From NCBI GenBank assembly GCA_002787775.1, contig PCUW01000048.1:1-64000 (forward strand): a DNA stretch of 64,000 nucleotides, read 5' to 3'. The stretch is from Bdellovibrionales bacterium CG12_big_fil_rev_8_21_14_0_65_38_15 (GTDB lineage: Bacteria; Bdellovibrionota; Bacteriovoracia; Bacteriovoracales; Bacteriovoracaceae). Position numbers and translations under genes: made by a program. Shown here one piece after another: positions 1-10,187 of the stretch. The notes beneath the pieces are model-generated. The model saw only the letters and a list, made by a program, of their open reading frames with translations. It did no database searches and had not been told where the DNA came from. How positions within the stretch are numbered: position 1 is the first letter of the stretch; each line of letters opens with the position of its first letter.

Positions 1-105
1 AATAAGTTCTTCATCTTTCAATTAGATAGAAATGCTTTTATTTAAGTGCTTTCCAACTAGCCTGATAATAAAGTGGGGCGAAAAAGTCAACATTTGGAGA
101 GAGTA

Positions 106-132
106 TAAACTTCCGTCTAGTTAGTCCGATAA
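106..132 (+). promoter_or_regulatory. FliA/sigma28-like promoter TAAA-N15-TCCGATAA upstream of the 145 gene
   Basis: TAAA at 106-109, exactly 15 nt spacer, TCCGATAA at 125-132; close match to the FliA consensus TAAA-N15-GCCGATAA. Confidence 0.6.
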
Positions 133-144
133 GAATAATGAATT

Positions 145-1104
145 ATGCGTATACTAAAAGTTATTTCACTAATCTATCTTCTCAATCCTATATGTTCATT
201 TTCACAATTGGACATGAGTTCTCGATATAAAGATTTATATCAAAATCAACAAAATAGGAAAAAATCAATTCGGGTTGCAAAAATAAAAAAATGTAAAGAA
301 GGTAATCTCTATTATAAAAATGCTTATAAATATCCAAGGCAGACAAAGCTAAGTCTTGATTCTACAATTTTAGGAATATGCTTTCATGACATCTTGAAAG
401 ACTATCACGAAAGTAGAGAAGACTTTTTTGAGGGGCTGACAAAAAGTAAAGAAAACTACAGTGACTTGCTTTCTTATCTTATGGGTAATTCTGATTATGA
501 TTATTCTAGTGGCAAAGAAGGAAAACTTAAAGAATGGGTAATGAGCCAACAAGACAACTCGATTACGCCTCACTCGATATTTAAATATTCTCTAGAGTTG
601 AATAAGGGGGACCTTTTTAAAGCTATTCTTACGATTCATCAGCTATTAAGAAATGAAGCAAGATTCTATGCAGATTATACTCGAAATTATTCAACCTTCG
701 AAAAACTAAGTAATTTTTTTAACAAGTTTATAGATATTCGCGGAGACCTTGAAGAAAGGTGTGATGGTGAATCTGGCGGAGACCATGCTGGCACATGGTA
801 TCGTATCTGGGGAACTATGCTTCATAGTCTCTATAAAGTTGACCCGCTCTATGAAAACAGATGCCATATTGAAATTAGGAATAGAGATCTGACTTTGGTA
901 AAAGGTAGCTTCATTGCCCAGATGGCAGAAATTGTTAAGCCTATCTATTGGGGCGATTACAACGAAATAGATAATAGAAAATCAAAATATAATAAAGCAG
1001 GTTATTTGGTTATGGATGCGATTTACTCTGGGGCTGAATGGGACTGGAGGTCTGTAAGTAATGTGAGTTGCGATGAAAATCGCTATCTGATCAAGGCGAA
1101 ATAA
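145..1104 (+). CDS. secreted hypothetical protein
   Basis: 319 aa ORF, N-terminal signal peptide MRILKVISLIYLLNPICSFS; no recognised domain. Confidence 0.75.
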   Translation: MRILKVISLIYLLNPICSFSQLDMSSRYKDLYQNQQNRKKSIRVAKIKKCKEGNLYYKNAYKYPRQTKLSLDSTILGICFHDILKDYHESREDFFEGLTKSKENYSDLLSYLMGNSDYDYSSGKEGKLKEWVMSQQDNSITPHSIFKYSLELNKGDLFKAILTIHQLLRNEARFYADYTRNYSTFEKLSNFFNKFIDIRGDLEERCDGESGGDHAGTWYRIWGTMLHSLYKVDPLYENRCHIEIRNRDLTLVKGSFIAQMAEIVKPIYWGDYNEIDNRKSKYNKAGYLVMDAIYSGAEWDWRSVSNVSCDENRYLIKAK

Positions 1105-1175
1105 TCTTTGAAAGAAGTTCCAACACACCTGGCCGGGTGAGCTGCGTTGCTTGATAATTTACAATTAAAAAGAGT

Positions 1176-1481
1176 TTATTTTCTCCCCTTAATAGTTCCA
1201 TCTAGCCTTTGAGTTTTACATTTAAAGCGTGAAATTCCCTCAGGTCTTTTTTTGGCATGTTTAAGATGACCCTGCTCGCTCGCTCTTCTTCTCCACCTTG
1301 TATAGGCTTTAAGATCAAGTTGAGTACGCATAAATTTAACGACTTCGTTTGGAGTTAATCCAAATTGGATTTGAATAGCATCAAAGCAAGTTCGATCTTC
1401 CCAGGCCATACGGACAATACGACCTTTGTCTTCATCACTGAGTTGCAACCATTCATTTTTAAGTTCTCTTGATATTCCCAT
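1176..1481 (-). CDS. TIGR03643/DUF2805 family small protein
   Basis: sequence pattern W(L)QLSDEDKGRI..MAWEDRTCFDAIQIQFGLTPNEVVKFMR...YTRWRRR typical of the family. Confidence 0.8.
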   Translation of the reverse strand: MGISRELKNEWLQLSDEDKGRIVRMAWEDRTCFDAIQIQFGLTPNEVVKFMRTQLDLKAYTRWRRRASEQGHLKHAKKRPEGISRFKCKTQRLDGTIKGRK

Positions 1482-1550
1482 GCCTGACTATCGCATATAT
1501 TCAAAATAAACTCGATGGCTTCAATGTTTAGTCTAACAATTGGCTAAGGT

Positions 1551-2426
1551 TTAATTGCTTAAAGGTAGGAACCCATAAGCAAGGCCTGTGCTTTGTCTGA
1601 TATGGGACTGTTTACTTCCATCAGCGTTAACAACGCCAGCGTCAGGGAAATAACTATGATTGGCGCCCATAATGGTTGTGTTAATATTTTTTGCCGCTCG
1701 AGTGTAGTAACCGTAGGCAGAGTTATGAATAGTCCAAGAAGATGATAGTGATAGAGCATCGATATTTAAATTTTTATATTGAGCTAAAAAGTTAGAGTCA
1801 TAGATATCGGCGCAAACACCAAGACCAATAGTGCCTGCTGGTGAACGGTAAGTCTTAGCACCCGATCCGATTTTGATAAAACGATTTTCACCACCAAAAA
1901 GATTTTGCTTGTGATATGTCGTAATGAGTTCACCTTTTGGAGAGATCACCATGACGGAGTTGTAGAATTTCTCTTGGCCTTCTATCTTTTCAAGAAAAGC
2001 TATATGCAAATACATTTCTAAGCGTGCAGCGATTTCTTTAAAAAATTGATAGGTTGCTCCATTCTTATATTCTGCATAGGGCTTGGCCTGAGCTATTGAA
2101 GCGAAGTTATCACCGTACTGTGGCTGATAAGGGTAACCGACAACGGCCATCTCAGGAGTGATGAAAAGCTTAGCGCCATTTTGGCTGGCTTGCTCAATAT
2201 AGTCAGCGATGATCTCACGGTTCGTTGCTTTATAACGTTCAGCTTCGGCTTGACTGACATCAACTGGCGTATCAATCGCATTGGCCCATTGTAAAACTGC
2301 AACTTTAAAATACTTTGAGGGTGGGTGATCCAAGTCTGATGGAGAGAAAATCTCTTCAATAGGTATTAAGCCAGCATAAAGACTTTGAAATGAAATAAGT
2401 AAAAGTGTTAAGACAAAACTTTTCAT
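1551..2426 (-). CDS. secreted carbon-nitrogen hydrolase (nitrilase superfamily)
   Basis: signal peptide; Glu (PEMAVVGYP), Lys (YHKQNLFGGE) and Cys (GLGVCADIYD) catalytic-triad motifs. Confidence 0.85.
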   Translation of the reverse strand: MKSFVLTLLLISFQSLYAGLIPIEEIFSPSDLDHPPSKYFKVAVLQWANAIDTPVDVSQAEAERYKATNREIIADYIEQASQNGAKLFITPEMAVVGYPYQPQYGDNFASIAQAKPYAEYKNGATYQFFKEIAARLEMYLHIAFLEKIEGQEKFYNSVMVISPKGELITTYHKQNLFGGENRFIKIGSGAKTYRSPAGTIGLGVCADIYDSNFLAQYKNLNIDALSLSSSWTIHNSAYGYYTRAAKNINTTIMGANHSYFPDAGVVNADGSKQSHIRQSTGLAYGFLPLSN

Positions 2427-2558
2427 TATTCCATTATGAGCCCCCCAGCAAAAATCTGGCAGATTTCATCTAACTTCTTTTGACAGAAGAGAGCATTCAA
2501 GTCAGGTAAATTTGAAAACGCTGTTGATTGCTTGAATGAGTCAGTATAGATTAGGCCC

Positions 2559-3482
2559 ATGCAAACACTTATCGAATTACTCCACAATAAATACCGCTCG
2601 TTGTCGACAGGAAAGCCTGCCAGTTATATTCCAGAACTTGCCAAAGCTAACGCTCAGGATTTCGCCATTGTTATTACGACTGTAAATGGTGAGCAATTTT
2701 GTGCCGGAGATTTTGATAAACAATTCACACTTCAATCAACCTCTAAGCCATTTATTTATGGTATGGCCCTAGCAGAGTATGGAAGAGAAGAGGTTATCTC
2801 CAAGGTTGGGGTTGAACCAACTGGAGAAGCTTTCAATTCTATCGTTGAATTAGAAAAGAGAACTCACAGACCTTATAATCCTATGATTAACTCTGGTGCC
2901 ATCGCGATCAGCTCCTTAATCAAAGGTAATAATTTAAAAAACCGTGAATCAAATATGATGTCGATGTTTGAAGCCTTTGCAGGACATCAATTAGAAATTA
3001 GTAATGATGTCTTTGAATCAGAAAAACTCACGGCCCACAGGAATCGCTCGATTGCGCATCTTTTAAGACATTTTGATGTTATCGATGAAAAAATCGATGA
3101 AACTCTCGATTTGTACTTCAAACAATGCTCAATCTTAGTCGATACAAAAGACTTAAGTATGATGGCCGCCACACTGGCAAATTCCGGAGTTAATCCAAAT
3201 ACAAAGAAGTCTGCGATTCCTTCAAAGTATGTTGGTGATGTCTTAAGCTTAATGTTTACCTGTGGCATGTATGATTCATCTGGTGAATGGGCTTACTCCA
3301 TCGGAGTTCCGGCCAAAAGTGGTGTCAGTGGTGCGATTTTTGGAGTTGTTCCAGGCGAGTTTGGCATTGCTGTCTATTCACCGCCAATTGACGAGAAAGG
3401 CCACTCAACACGAGGTGTAGAAGTCTTTAAAGAATTCTCTCATGAATGCAATTTGAGTATCTTTAGAAAAACAATCATTTAA
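2559..3482 (+). CDS. glsA: glutaminase
   Basis: STSKPFIYGMAL, NPMINSGAIAISSLI, AKSGVSGAIFGVVPGEFGIAVYSPP motifs of Ser-dependent bacterial glutaminases. Confidence 0.92.
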   Translation: MQTLIELLHNKYRSLSTGKPASYIPELAKANAQDFAIVITTVNGEQFCAGDFDKQFTLQSTSKPFIYGMALAEYGREEVISKVGVEPTGEAFNSIVELEKRTHRPYNPMINSGAIAISSLIKGNNLKNRESNMMSMFEAFAGHQLEISNDVFESEKLTAHRNRSIAHLLRHFDVIDEKIDETLDLYFKQCSILVDTKDLSMMAATLANSGVNPNTKKSAIPSKYVGDVLSLMFTCGMYDSSGEWAYSIGVPAKSGVSGAIFGVVPGEFGIAVYSPPIDEKGHSTRGVEVFKEFSHECNLSIFRKTII

Positions 3483-3576
3483 CTTCGTTATAAGCTGTAA
3501 TTATTACATCAAGTTATCGTTTCCCCTTTTAAAAAATAAATAAGTTTTATGCTGGATTAATTCAAAGGGGATTTCA

Positions 3577-4893
3577 ATGAAGTCATTAACTTATCTTTTT
3601 ATGATAATCGCTAGCTTAATGTCCACTGCGTTTGCAGATGTCTTAATAGCAAAAGACTTTCTAACTCAAAAATTGATTTTCAATTCAAGCATTCTTAAGT
3701 CCGATGGGATTTCTAATTACTCAAAGGCCTATTCGGTTTCATTTTATTTTTATGGAAATCAGCTCATTTTAGAAAGTGACAATAAAGAACTTCATTATCA
3801 GTTTGATATTATAAGTAAAAATGATGAAGGTTACGTGGTTGATTTTGAAAAAGGGTTAACTTCACTTAATTATCAATCTTCAATCTATAAAACCGAGCTA
3901 GATCTAAGCCATCCTCAGTTAAAAAGAAATATTATTCCCTCGTCTTATTTTAAATCTTTTAAAATAATTGATAATTCAAAGTCGAATTTATTGGCAGCTG
4001 TTGATTTAAATGTCCCTGGATACGAGCGAGTGACTTTTCAAATCTCTAGAGATCCTGCTCTTGATTTTAGTTCAAAAAACCACTCTAATTCAGATCAGGT
4101 TGGAGTTTATGGAACTTTTCCAAATTTAAATAATGAGATTTTCGCCTCTAAGCAATCATTGCCTGCAACTTATCTTTACGGCGAAAATTTTCCTCAAGAT
4201 TTAATGCCATCTCTTAAGGCCGCAGTACAATATTGGAATAAGGCGCTTGGAAAAGAACTTATTTTTTTAAAGAAGGCATCCAGTAAAGATCAGGCTCTCA
4301 AAATTGGTACAAATTATATCGATTACCTTTCAAATCGTGATGATGATGGAGGAGCTAGGGGGATTTTTAGTTTAAACCCTGAAAATGGTCATATTGTGTC
4401 TTCTTATATTTATGTTCCATCTGGTTTTAAGGTATGGGGTAAGAAATATTTTGAAGAAAAATTCCCTAGCGTTAATAATTCAAATCTTGATCAAGTCGTT
4501 CTTGATTATCTTACCCATACATTGGCACATGAAATTGGCCATACTTTAGGTCTTCGGCATAACTTTGCTGCTAGTACCCAAAGCAATATTACTACATCTA
4601 GAAGTTTTGATGCTCTTTTTAAAAACTATCTTACTCATTTAGAAATCCCATCACGAGTGATACCTGCGACATCATCAATGGACTATATCAGCATTGATTA
4701 TTTTGCCATGATTGGGGCTAAAATGAGACTTGCTCAAGCCCCTTTATCCTATGATCAAGCCGCCGTTAGATGGCTATATTTAGATATAAATCCTGAAGAA
4801 TTTGGTAATTTCTGTACACATTACGATGAACCACCTACAGTTGATCAAGGTGGAGATATCGCATGTCAAGCATGGGATGAACCTCATCTTTAA
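3577..4893 (+). CDS. secreted zinc-dependent metalloprotease (EcxA/DUF4953-like)
   Basis: signal peptide; HEIGHTLGLRHNFAAST extended zinc motif; SSMDYISIDYF Met-turn region. Confidence 0.8.
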   Translation: MKSLTYLFMIIASLMSTAFADVLIAKDFLTQKLIFNSSILKSDGISNYSKAYSVSFYFYGNQLILESDNKELHYQFDIISKNDEGYVVDFEKGLTSLNYQSSIYKTELDLSHPQLKRNIIPSSYFKSFKIIDNSKSNLLAAVDLNVPGYERVTFQISRDPALDFSSKNHSNSDQVGVYGTFPNLNNEIFASKQSLPATYLYGENFPQDLMPSLKAAVQYWNKALGKELIFLKKASSKDQALKIGTNYIDYLSNRDDDGGARGIFSLNPENGHIVSSYIYVPSGFKVWGKKYFEEKFPSVNNSNLDQVVLDYLTHTLAHEIGHTLGLRHNFAASTQSNITTSRSFDALFKNYLTHLEIPSRVIPATSSMDYISIDYFAMIGAKMRLAQAPLSYDQAAVRWLYLDINPEEFGNFCTHYDEPPTVDQGGDIACQAWDEPHL

Positions 4894-4914
4894 TTGTGTT
4901 AACAAAGAAAAATA

Positions 4915-5547
4915 ATGAACAAAGTAAAACCTCTTTATCGAGGGTATTCTCACCAAGCGATGTTTTTTGTTTCCATCGGAGCTTGCGCCATGCTTTTGGC
5001 CAAGGCGACTTCTTCTATTCAAATCGTCTCGATCCTGATTTATAGTTTTGGTCTTTTAAGTATGTTTGGAGTTAGTGCTCTTTATCATCGCATCCATTGG
5101 GAGCCAAAACCTCGTGCCCTGATGAATAAATTTGATCATAGTGCCATCTACGTCATGATTGCTGGTTCATGTACGCCGATTTGTTTATTGGTTTTAGGCG
5201 ATGACTCAGGATTTAAGCTTTTAACTACGATTTGGGTAATCGCTTTGATCGGAGTCGGACAGTCTGTGTTTTTTCCAAATCTTCCAAAATATATAAGGTC
5301 ATTAATCTATATGATTCCTGGTTATATGGTCTTGCCGTATGTTTCGGAACTTGTCCCTAAGCTAGGGGCGACAAATATTACTTTACTCTTTGTTGGCGGA
5401 GTTTTTTACACCATTGGGGCCATTGCTTATGGAACAAGATGGCCGGTACTTAAACCCTTAAGATATGGCTATCACGAAGTGTTTCATCTTTTTGTTTGCT
5501 TTGGTGCTATCGCTCATTTTGTGCTTATTTATTCGTTAATCGGTTAG
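4915..5547 (+). CDS. hemolysin III family (PAQR-like) membrane protein
   Basis: ALYHRIHWEPKPRALMNKFDHSAIYVMIAGSCTPI and C-terminal YHEVFHLFVCFGAIAHF. Confidence 0.9.
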   Translation: MNKVKPLYRGYSHQAMFFVSIGACAMLLAKATSSIQIVSILIYSFGLLSMFGVSALYHRIHWEPKPRALMNKFDHSAIYVMIAGSCTPICLLVLGDDSGFKLLTTIWVIALIGVGQSVFFPNLPKYIRSLIYMIPGYMVLPYVSELVPKLGATNITLLFVGGVFYTIGAIAYGTRWPVLKPLRYGYHEVFHLFVCFGAIAHFVLIYSLIG

Positions 5548-6183
5548 TTGGGGAAATTGATGATTGCGTTGGTTATTGGTTTAGTGATTGGCTTTCTAAT
5601 GTGTATCCCAATTGGTCCAATTAATATTTGGGTCATCAATACATTTATTCGCCGTGGTGCTGCTCAGGCTTTATCAATTGCACTTGGCGGCTCACTAATG
5701 GACTTCATTTACTTCTATGTTATTCTTTCAGGTATCTCACTATTTACAATTTCTGATCAAGCTATCTTCTATTTTAAAGCGGGCGGTATCGCTTTGATTT
5801 TTATTTTGGGTTTAAAAGAACTTCTTTCAAAAGCTAAAGAAGTCGAAGTTAAAGATTCGGCACAAAGCCCTGCTCGTCTGGCGTCTGGCTTTTTACTCGG
5901 CGTGATTATCTATACCTCTAATCCGACTTTGATTATTACCATGACGGGACTTGGAACTTTTGTGAAGAGCCTTGAGCTCTTTGATCTATCTCGTTTGAAT
6001 ATTTTTTTGACTTCACTTGGGCTCGCTTTAGGTTCATTTGGCTGGTTTGGGTTACTTGTCTTTGTGACTGCAAAATACGAGTCAAAGATCAGGGATAAGT
6101 ATCTAGGTAAGTTTGTGAAGCTTAGTGGGGGATTGATGGTAGCTTTAAGCCTATTCATGACCTTTAAATTGGCCACAACCTAA
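5548..6183 (+). CDS. LysE family transporter
   Basis: multi-TM protein with GFLMCIPIGPINIWVI N-terminal LysE signature. Confidence 0.85.
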   Translation: MGKLMIALVIGLVIGFLMCIPIGPINIWVINTFIRRGAAQALSIALGGSLMDFIYFYVILSGISLFTISDQAIFYFKAGGIALIFILGLKELLSKAKEVEVKDSAQSPARLASGFLLGVIIYTSNPTLIITMTGLGTFVKSLELFDLSRLNIFLTSLGLALGSFGWFGLLVFVTAKYESKIRDKYLGKFVKLSGGLMVALSLFMTFKLATT

Positions 6184-6265
6184 TTAAGACCCTGTAATTA
6201 TTATTCAATAATCCCTTCAAATGCTTATTTATGTTAAAAAATGCCATACATCCTATGAGGCATTT

Positions 6266-7177
6266 ATGACATTAAATCTTAAGAATTTAACTCTCTTTAC
6301 GACTCTTGCACTTTTGGCTTTTCCAGCTTTTTCGATGACGGATAAAGAACTCGGCGAAGGCATGAGACAAGATATTTCGAAGTATATGTCCACCATTAAA
6401 AAAGAAAAAATTCTTTTTCATTGGGTTGATGCCAGCGATATCAATCCTCGTGGTCAGTACAATACAGCGTATGATCCTTCTGCTGCTCATTATAAAACGT
6501 ATGTCGAAAAGCAAGGTCGAAGAATCTATAACCGCAGACGTTCAGGTGATAGTGATATTGAAGGACCTGGCTTATATATGGCCTCAGATGCTCTTGTTTC
6601 ACGTGCCTATGGTGGGCAAAGAAGTTATGGCCTTATTGTTGGTGTGCTAAAAGTTGGTGCAAAAGTTCTAACTGGTTCTGGCTTAACTTTAACTATTGCC
6701 AATGACCTTTCAAATGAAATTAAGTCACGTGGTTGTAATGCTTATAACTACGAAACAATTCTTGATACCTTTAATAACGAATGCTTAAAAATTAAACAGC
6801 TTCTCGTTGGAAAAGATGCTTCTTTTGCTAATGGCAGAATCTATTCTTGGTCGAATCGTCATGTCGAAGGATGTTCTGATCGGGAAGTTTCACGCGATGT
6901 AAGCTTTCCAGCAAACGTAAGTTCATATTATGAGCCAGAGACTTTTGTTGTTTATAACACCGATCTTTTTTCTGATATCTTTGGGTTTACTCATAAGACG
7001 GTTAAACCAAATGATAAGCTGGCTTCAGATATCCTTTCTTATTTAAAAGGTGTTGAGCAAACAACGGGTCAAGAGCTTTTGCCTGATCTTCAGATGGAAA
7101 ACGATGCTATTAAAGCAATGAGTAAGTCTGATATTGAAAAATTCTCACAGAAATATATTCTTGGTTGTGTAAAATAA
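6266..7177 (+). CDS. secreted protein with putative ADP-ribosyltransferase (H-Y-E)-like fold
   Basis: ORF track start 6221; ATG at 6266 preceded by GAGG and giving a signal peptide is preferred. ILFHWVDAS ... GPGLYMASDALVSRAYGG ... PETFVVYNTDLF pattern. Confidence 0.55.
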   Translation: MTLNLKNLTLFTTLALLAFPAFSMTDKELGEGMRQDISKYMSTIKKEKILFHWVDASDINPRGQYNTAYDPSAAHYKTYVEKQGRRIYNRRRSGDSDIEGPGLYMASDALVSRAYGGQRSYGLIVGVLKVGAKVLTGSGLTLTIANDLSNEIKSRGCNAYNYETILDTFNNECLKIKQLLVGKDASFANGRIYSWSNRHVEGCSDREVSRDVSFPANVSSYYEPETFVVYNTDLFSDIFGFTHKTVKPNDKLASDILSYLKGVEQTTGQELLPDLQMENDAIKAMSKSDIEKFSQKYILGCVK

Positions 7178-8070
7178 AAACCTTACTCATCCTTAATATA
7201 TTTCTCATCTCTTTAAATGTCTTTGCTCAAAGTGATATTGAACTAGATGACTTTACTCTTGCTCAAACGGCACAGGCTGAAATTGATCTACAAAGCTATG
7301 AGTTAGTTAAAGAGGAACTGTTATCAGGTTCTTTTAGTGATTCTTCTTTAAGTGTTAATATTGATAAAAATCTCTTAATTAAAGTTCTCGGGGCATCAGC
7401 GGCAGCGATAGTATTCTTTCAAAATGATCAAGAGATCATGGACTTTGTTCAAGATAACCAAAACGATGTTACTCATGTTGTTTCTAATATTGGTGAAGCC
7501 TTGGCTCACCCTGAATACATCGCTGTAGGATCTTATCTTTTAGGAGTGGTTCTAAAAGATGGCAAAATTAAAACGATGTCGATGGTGATGGCAAAAACAG
7601 CAGTTATATCAGGTTTAATCACTCAGGCCATAAAAATGAGCGTTGGTCGTGAACGACCTAATCAACATCATGGACCTTACGAGTTTCATGGCGCTTCTTA
7701 TCCAAATGAACATGTTTCATTTCCGTCTGGTCATACGACTTCTGCATTTGCCATGGCGACAGTAATTGCTGAAACCTATAAAGGTGAGTCTAAAATGATT
7801 CCAATTTTAGCTTATTCCGCTGCCGTTGTAGCTGGTTGGTCAAGAGTTCACGATGAAGCTCATTGGGCGAGTGATGTCGTCATTGGTGCTTTAATCGGAC
7901 ACTTAACTGCTAAGTATATTATGAGAAAGTTTGATCAAACAGATGATGGAACTAGGAATAGAAATTCTTCTATTCAAATTATTCCAATTGCAGGTTTTGA
8001 TTTTATGGGCGTCAACGTTCATATAACTGAAAGGCGTGAAGTAGAAGTTTTAGATCCATACTTATTTTAA
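7165..8070 (+). CDS. PAP2 superfamily phosphatase
   Basis: KMSVGRERP, PSGHTTSAFA, SRVHDEAHWASDVVIG: complete PAP2 motif set; TTG start overlaps previous CDS. Confidence 0.9.
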   Translation: MCKIKTLLILNIFLISLNVFAQSDIELDDFTLAQTAQAEIDLQSYELVKEELLSGSFSDSSLSVNIDKNLLIKVLGASAAAIVFFQNDQEIMDFVQDNQNDVTHVVSNIGEALAHPEYIAVGSYLLGVVLKDGKIKTMSMVMAKTAVISGLITQAIKMSVGRERPNQHHGPYEFHGASYPNEHVSFPSGHTTSAFAMATVIAETYKGESKMIPILAYSAAVVAGWSRVHDEAHWASDVVIGALIGHLTAKYIMRKFDQTDDGTRNRNSSIQIIPIAGFDFMGVNVHITERREVEVLDPYLF

Positions 8071-8096
8071 AAAGGGAGTCTTTCGACTCCCTTTTC
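8071..8096. terminator. bidirectional rho-independent terminator between convergent genes
   Basis: AAAGGGAGTC-TTTC-GACTCCCTTT perfect 10-bp stem with T-tract. Confidence 0.85.
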
Positions 8097-8100
8097 TCGA

Positions 8101-9339
8101 TTAATTCTTAGAAACCCAGCCAAGAGATTTTAAGAACGAATCGATATCATTAGCTTGTTCACTCAATTTCTTAGAATCTTCCGCGACGGTCCTAAGTACT
8201 TGAGCTGACTCTAGTGACTCTTTAGCAATTTGAGATACTAATTTAATATTTGTATTAACTTCACTTGTGCCTTTTGAAGCCTCTTTAGCTGCTCTTGAAA
8301 TCTCACTAATGGCCGCATTTTGTTCTTCAACAGCTGACGCCACGCTAATATTAACCTCTTTTAATTTTTCGATAATTTGTGTAATCCCTTTTATTGAATT
8401 TACTGCTGAACCTGTTTCTTTTTGAACTGAATTAATTTTTGTATGAATTTCTTCAGTTGCTTTTGCCGTTTGCTTTGCCAGTTCTTTAACTTCATGGGCA
8501 ACAACAGCAAAGCCCTTACCAGCATCTCCGGCCCGAGCAGCTTCAATCGTTGCATTAAGTGCTAGCAGGTTTGTTTGCTGGGCAATAGTCGCAATCACCT
8601 TAACGACTTCGCCAATTTCATCTGAAGCAATAGAGAGTTGATCTATGTTTTTGGAGCTCTCCGTTGCTTGAAGAAAAGCATCTTGTGCCATTTTAGATCC
8701 ATCATTAATCCTTGAAGTAATCTCTCTTACCGCATGGGTCATCTCTTCAGTAGCTGCAGCAACAGATTGAACAGAGTCTGAAGATAAAGAGGACGAGGCA
8801 GCTACAACACTAGACTGTTTCGCAGTGTCTTCAGCGCCTTTGGCCATGGATTCAGAGATCTCTGATAAATTTGTTGATGATGAGTCTAGTTTAGATGCTA
8901 CATTTTTAATATCGTTAGCCACTTTAATATTAGCGGTCATAATAGACCAGCTGGCCATCGCACCAATATACTGTCCATCTGATGTGGTTAAAGCAGAAAC
9001 ACTTAAATCTAGCTTTTCAGGTCCAAGAGAAATAATTGTTTTAAACGGAAGATTTGATGGATCTCCAAGAAGCTTTCTTTGGTGAGCCGGATTTTTATGA
9101 AAGATATCTATTTTTTGACCAATCGCCTGGCTTACTTTTATTGGAAGTAAATGCTCAAGTTTTTGCAAAGTTGTAAGAGAAGATTGGTTCATATAGATAA
9201 GCGTAAGGTCTCGATCAACGACCATGACATTTAAGGGTAGTGCCTCAAGCATCAAAGACATCCTAAGCGTCTCGTTACTAATACTATTGAGGTTTAAAAC
9301 AGGTTCTACACTTTTATTCATGGCAAACGCTTCAGACAT
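8101..9339 (-). CDS. methyl-accepting chemotaxis protein with N-terminal PAS domain, no obvious TM
   Basis: EVVKVIATIAQQTNLLALNATIEAARAGDAGKGFAVVAHEVKELAKQTAKATEEI hairpin signature; VMVVDRDLTLIYMNQSSL PAS-like. Confidence 0.93.
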   Translation of the reverse strand: MSEAFAMNKSVEPVLNLNSISNETLRMSLMLEALPLNVMVVDRDLTLIYMNQSSLTTLQKLEHLLPIKVSQAIGQKIDIFHKNPAHQRKLLGDPSNLPFKTIISLGPEKLDLSVSALTTSDGQYIGAMASWSIMTANIKVANDIKNVASKLDSSSTNLSEISESMAKGAEDTAKQSSVVAASSSLSSDSVQSVAAATEEMTHAVREITSRINDGSKMAQDAFLQATESSKNIDQLSIASDEIGEVVKVIATIAQQTNLLALNATIEAARAGDAGKGFAVVAHEVKELAKQTAKATEEIHTKINSVQKETGSAVNSIKGITQIIEKLKEVNISVASAVEEQNAAISEISRAAKEASKGTSEVNTNIKLVSQIAKESLESAQVLRTVAEDSKKLSEQANDIDSFLKSLGWVSKN

Positions 9340-9497
9340 TATTGAGCTCCTAGAGATATTTGTCGCAATTATCTTCTCGATTCATCTTATTGTTTTTTGT
9401 AGATATTTATAGATGATATTGATTAGCTTTTATTCATAGCTTTTTGATCAAATACTATTTTCTTTATCGAGTTTACATTTCAACCGATACCTAAAGC

Positions 9498-10187
9498 ATG
9501 AAAAAGATTAGTTTTTTATTCGCTATCGTCTTTATTATTTTTGCTTTCTGGTTTTATCAAAACCAAGATACTACTTTAACTCAAGATAATGACTACGAAG
9601 AAATTCAAACAGATAGCCGTGATCAGCAACAAGCGACTAACCATCATCAACAGAAAAATATTCCGCGTGAAATGTCTAAAACTGATGCACATCATGAAAA
9701 ACCAAATGAAAAAATGATTCCTAAAAAATTATCTGACGCTTTCTCTAAACAAGAAAGACAACCATCTTCACTCGTCAATTTTTTTAGCGATGAACGAATT
9801 GACATTAATGAACGAGCTTACCTCGTTTCAAGAACTTTAAGATCGATTCCATCTAGACGCTTTAATGAAGATTTTGGAAATGTAGTGTATATCCAATCTG
9901 GCTATACCTTTTTTGAAAGTAGTGATCAATTTAATGGTCTTCCAACTTTATTTGATAGTTCTCAAAATAGTGTAGTTGTACTTACAGGTAGAGTTCTTCT
10001 AAAAAATATTAATCAGCAACAAGCACAGAGTCTCTCTAGTCAATTCAATACTCCATTAGACTCATCAATGGCGCATTTAAATATCTATGCCATAGACTTA
10101 GGCGCAGCTGTTTTAGATCAAGCCTCAGTTTTTGCCCAATTAGATTCTGAGTTGGAACTTATCGAAGGGGGAGTTCATGCCAAGTAA
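9498..10187 (+). CDS. membrane-anchored hypothetical protein; possible protease propeptide/chaperone in trans
   Basis: N-terminal TM/signal; stop overlaps start of the downstream S8 protease (10177-10187). Confidence 0.65.
   Translation: MKKISFLFAIVFIIFAFWFYQNQDTTLTQDNDYEEIQTDSRDQQQATNHHQQKNIPREMSKTDAHHEKPNEKMIPKKLSDAFSKQERQPSSLVNFFSDERIDINERAYLVSRTLRSIPSRRFNEDFGNVVYIQSGYTFFESSDQFNGLPTLFDSSQNSVVVLTGRVLLKNINQQQAQSLSSQFNTPLDSSMAHLNIYAIDLGAAVLDQASVFAQLDSELELIEGGVHAK

Noticed and set aside
370-573. Many antisense/alternate-frame ORFs in the track (e.g. 370-573, 1559-1759, 2093-2359, 2987-3268, 5910-6176, 8825-9085, 33400-34005, 53854-54279, 54757-54999)
   Set aside because: Fully overlap strong CDS on the other frame/strand, no RBS or recognisable domain; shadow ORFs.
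1125-1145. CACCTGGCCGGGTG inverted repeat between tail-to-tail genes
   Set aside because: Short stem without T-tract; insufficient to call a terminator.
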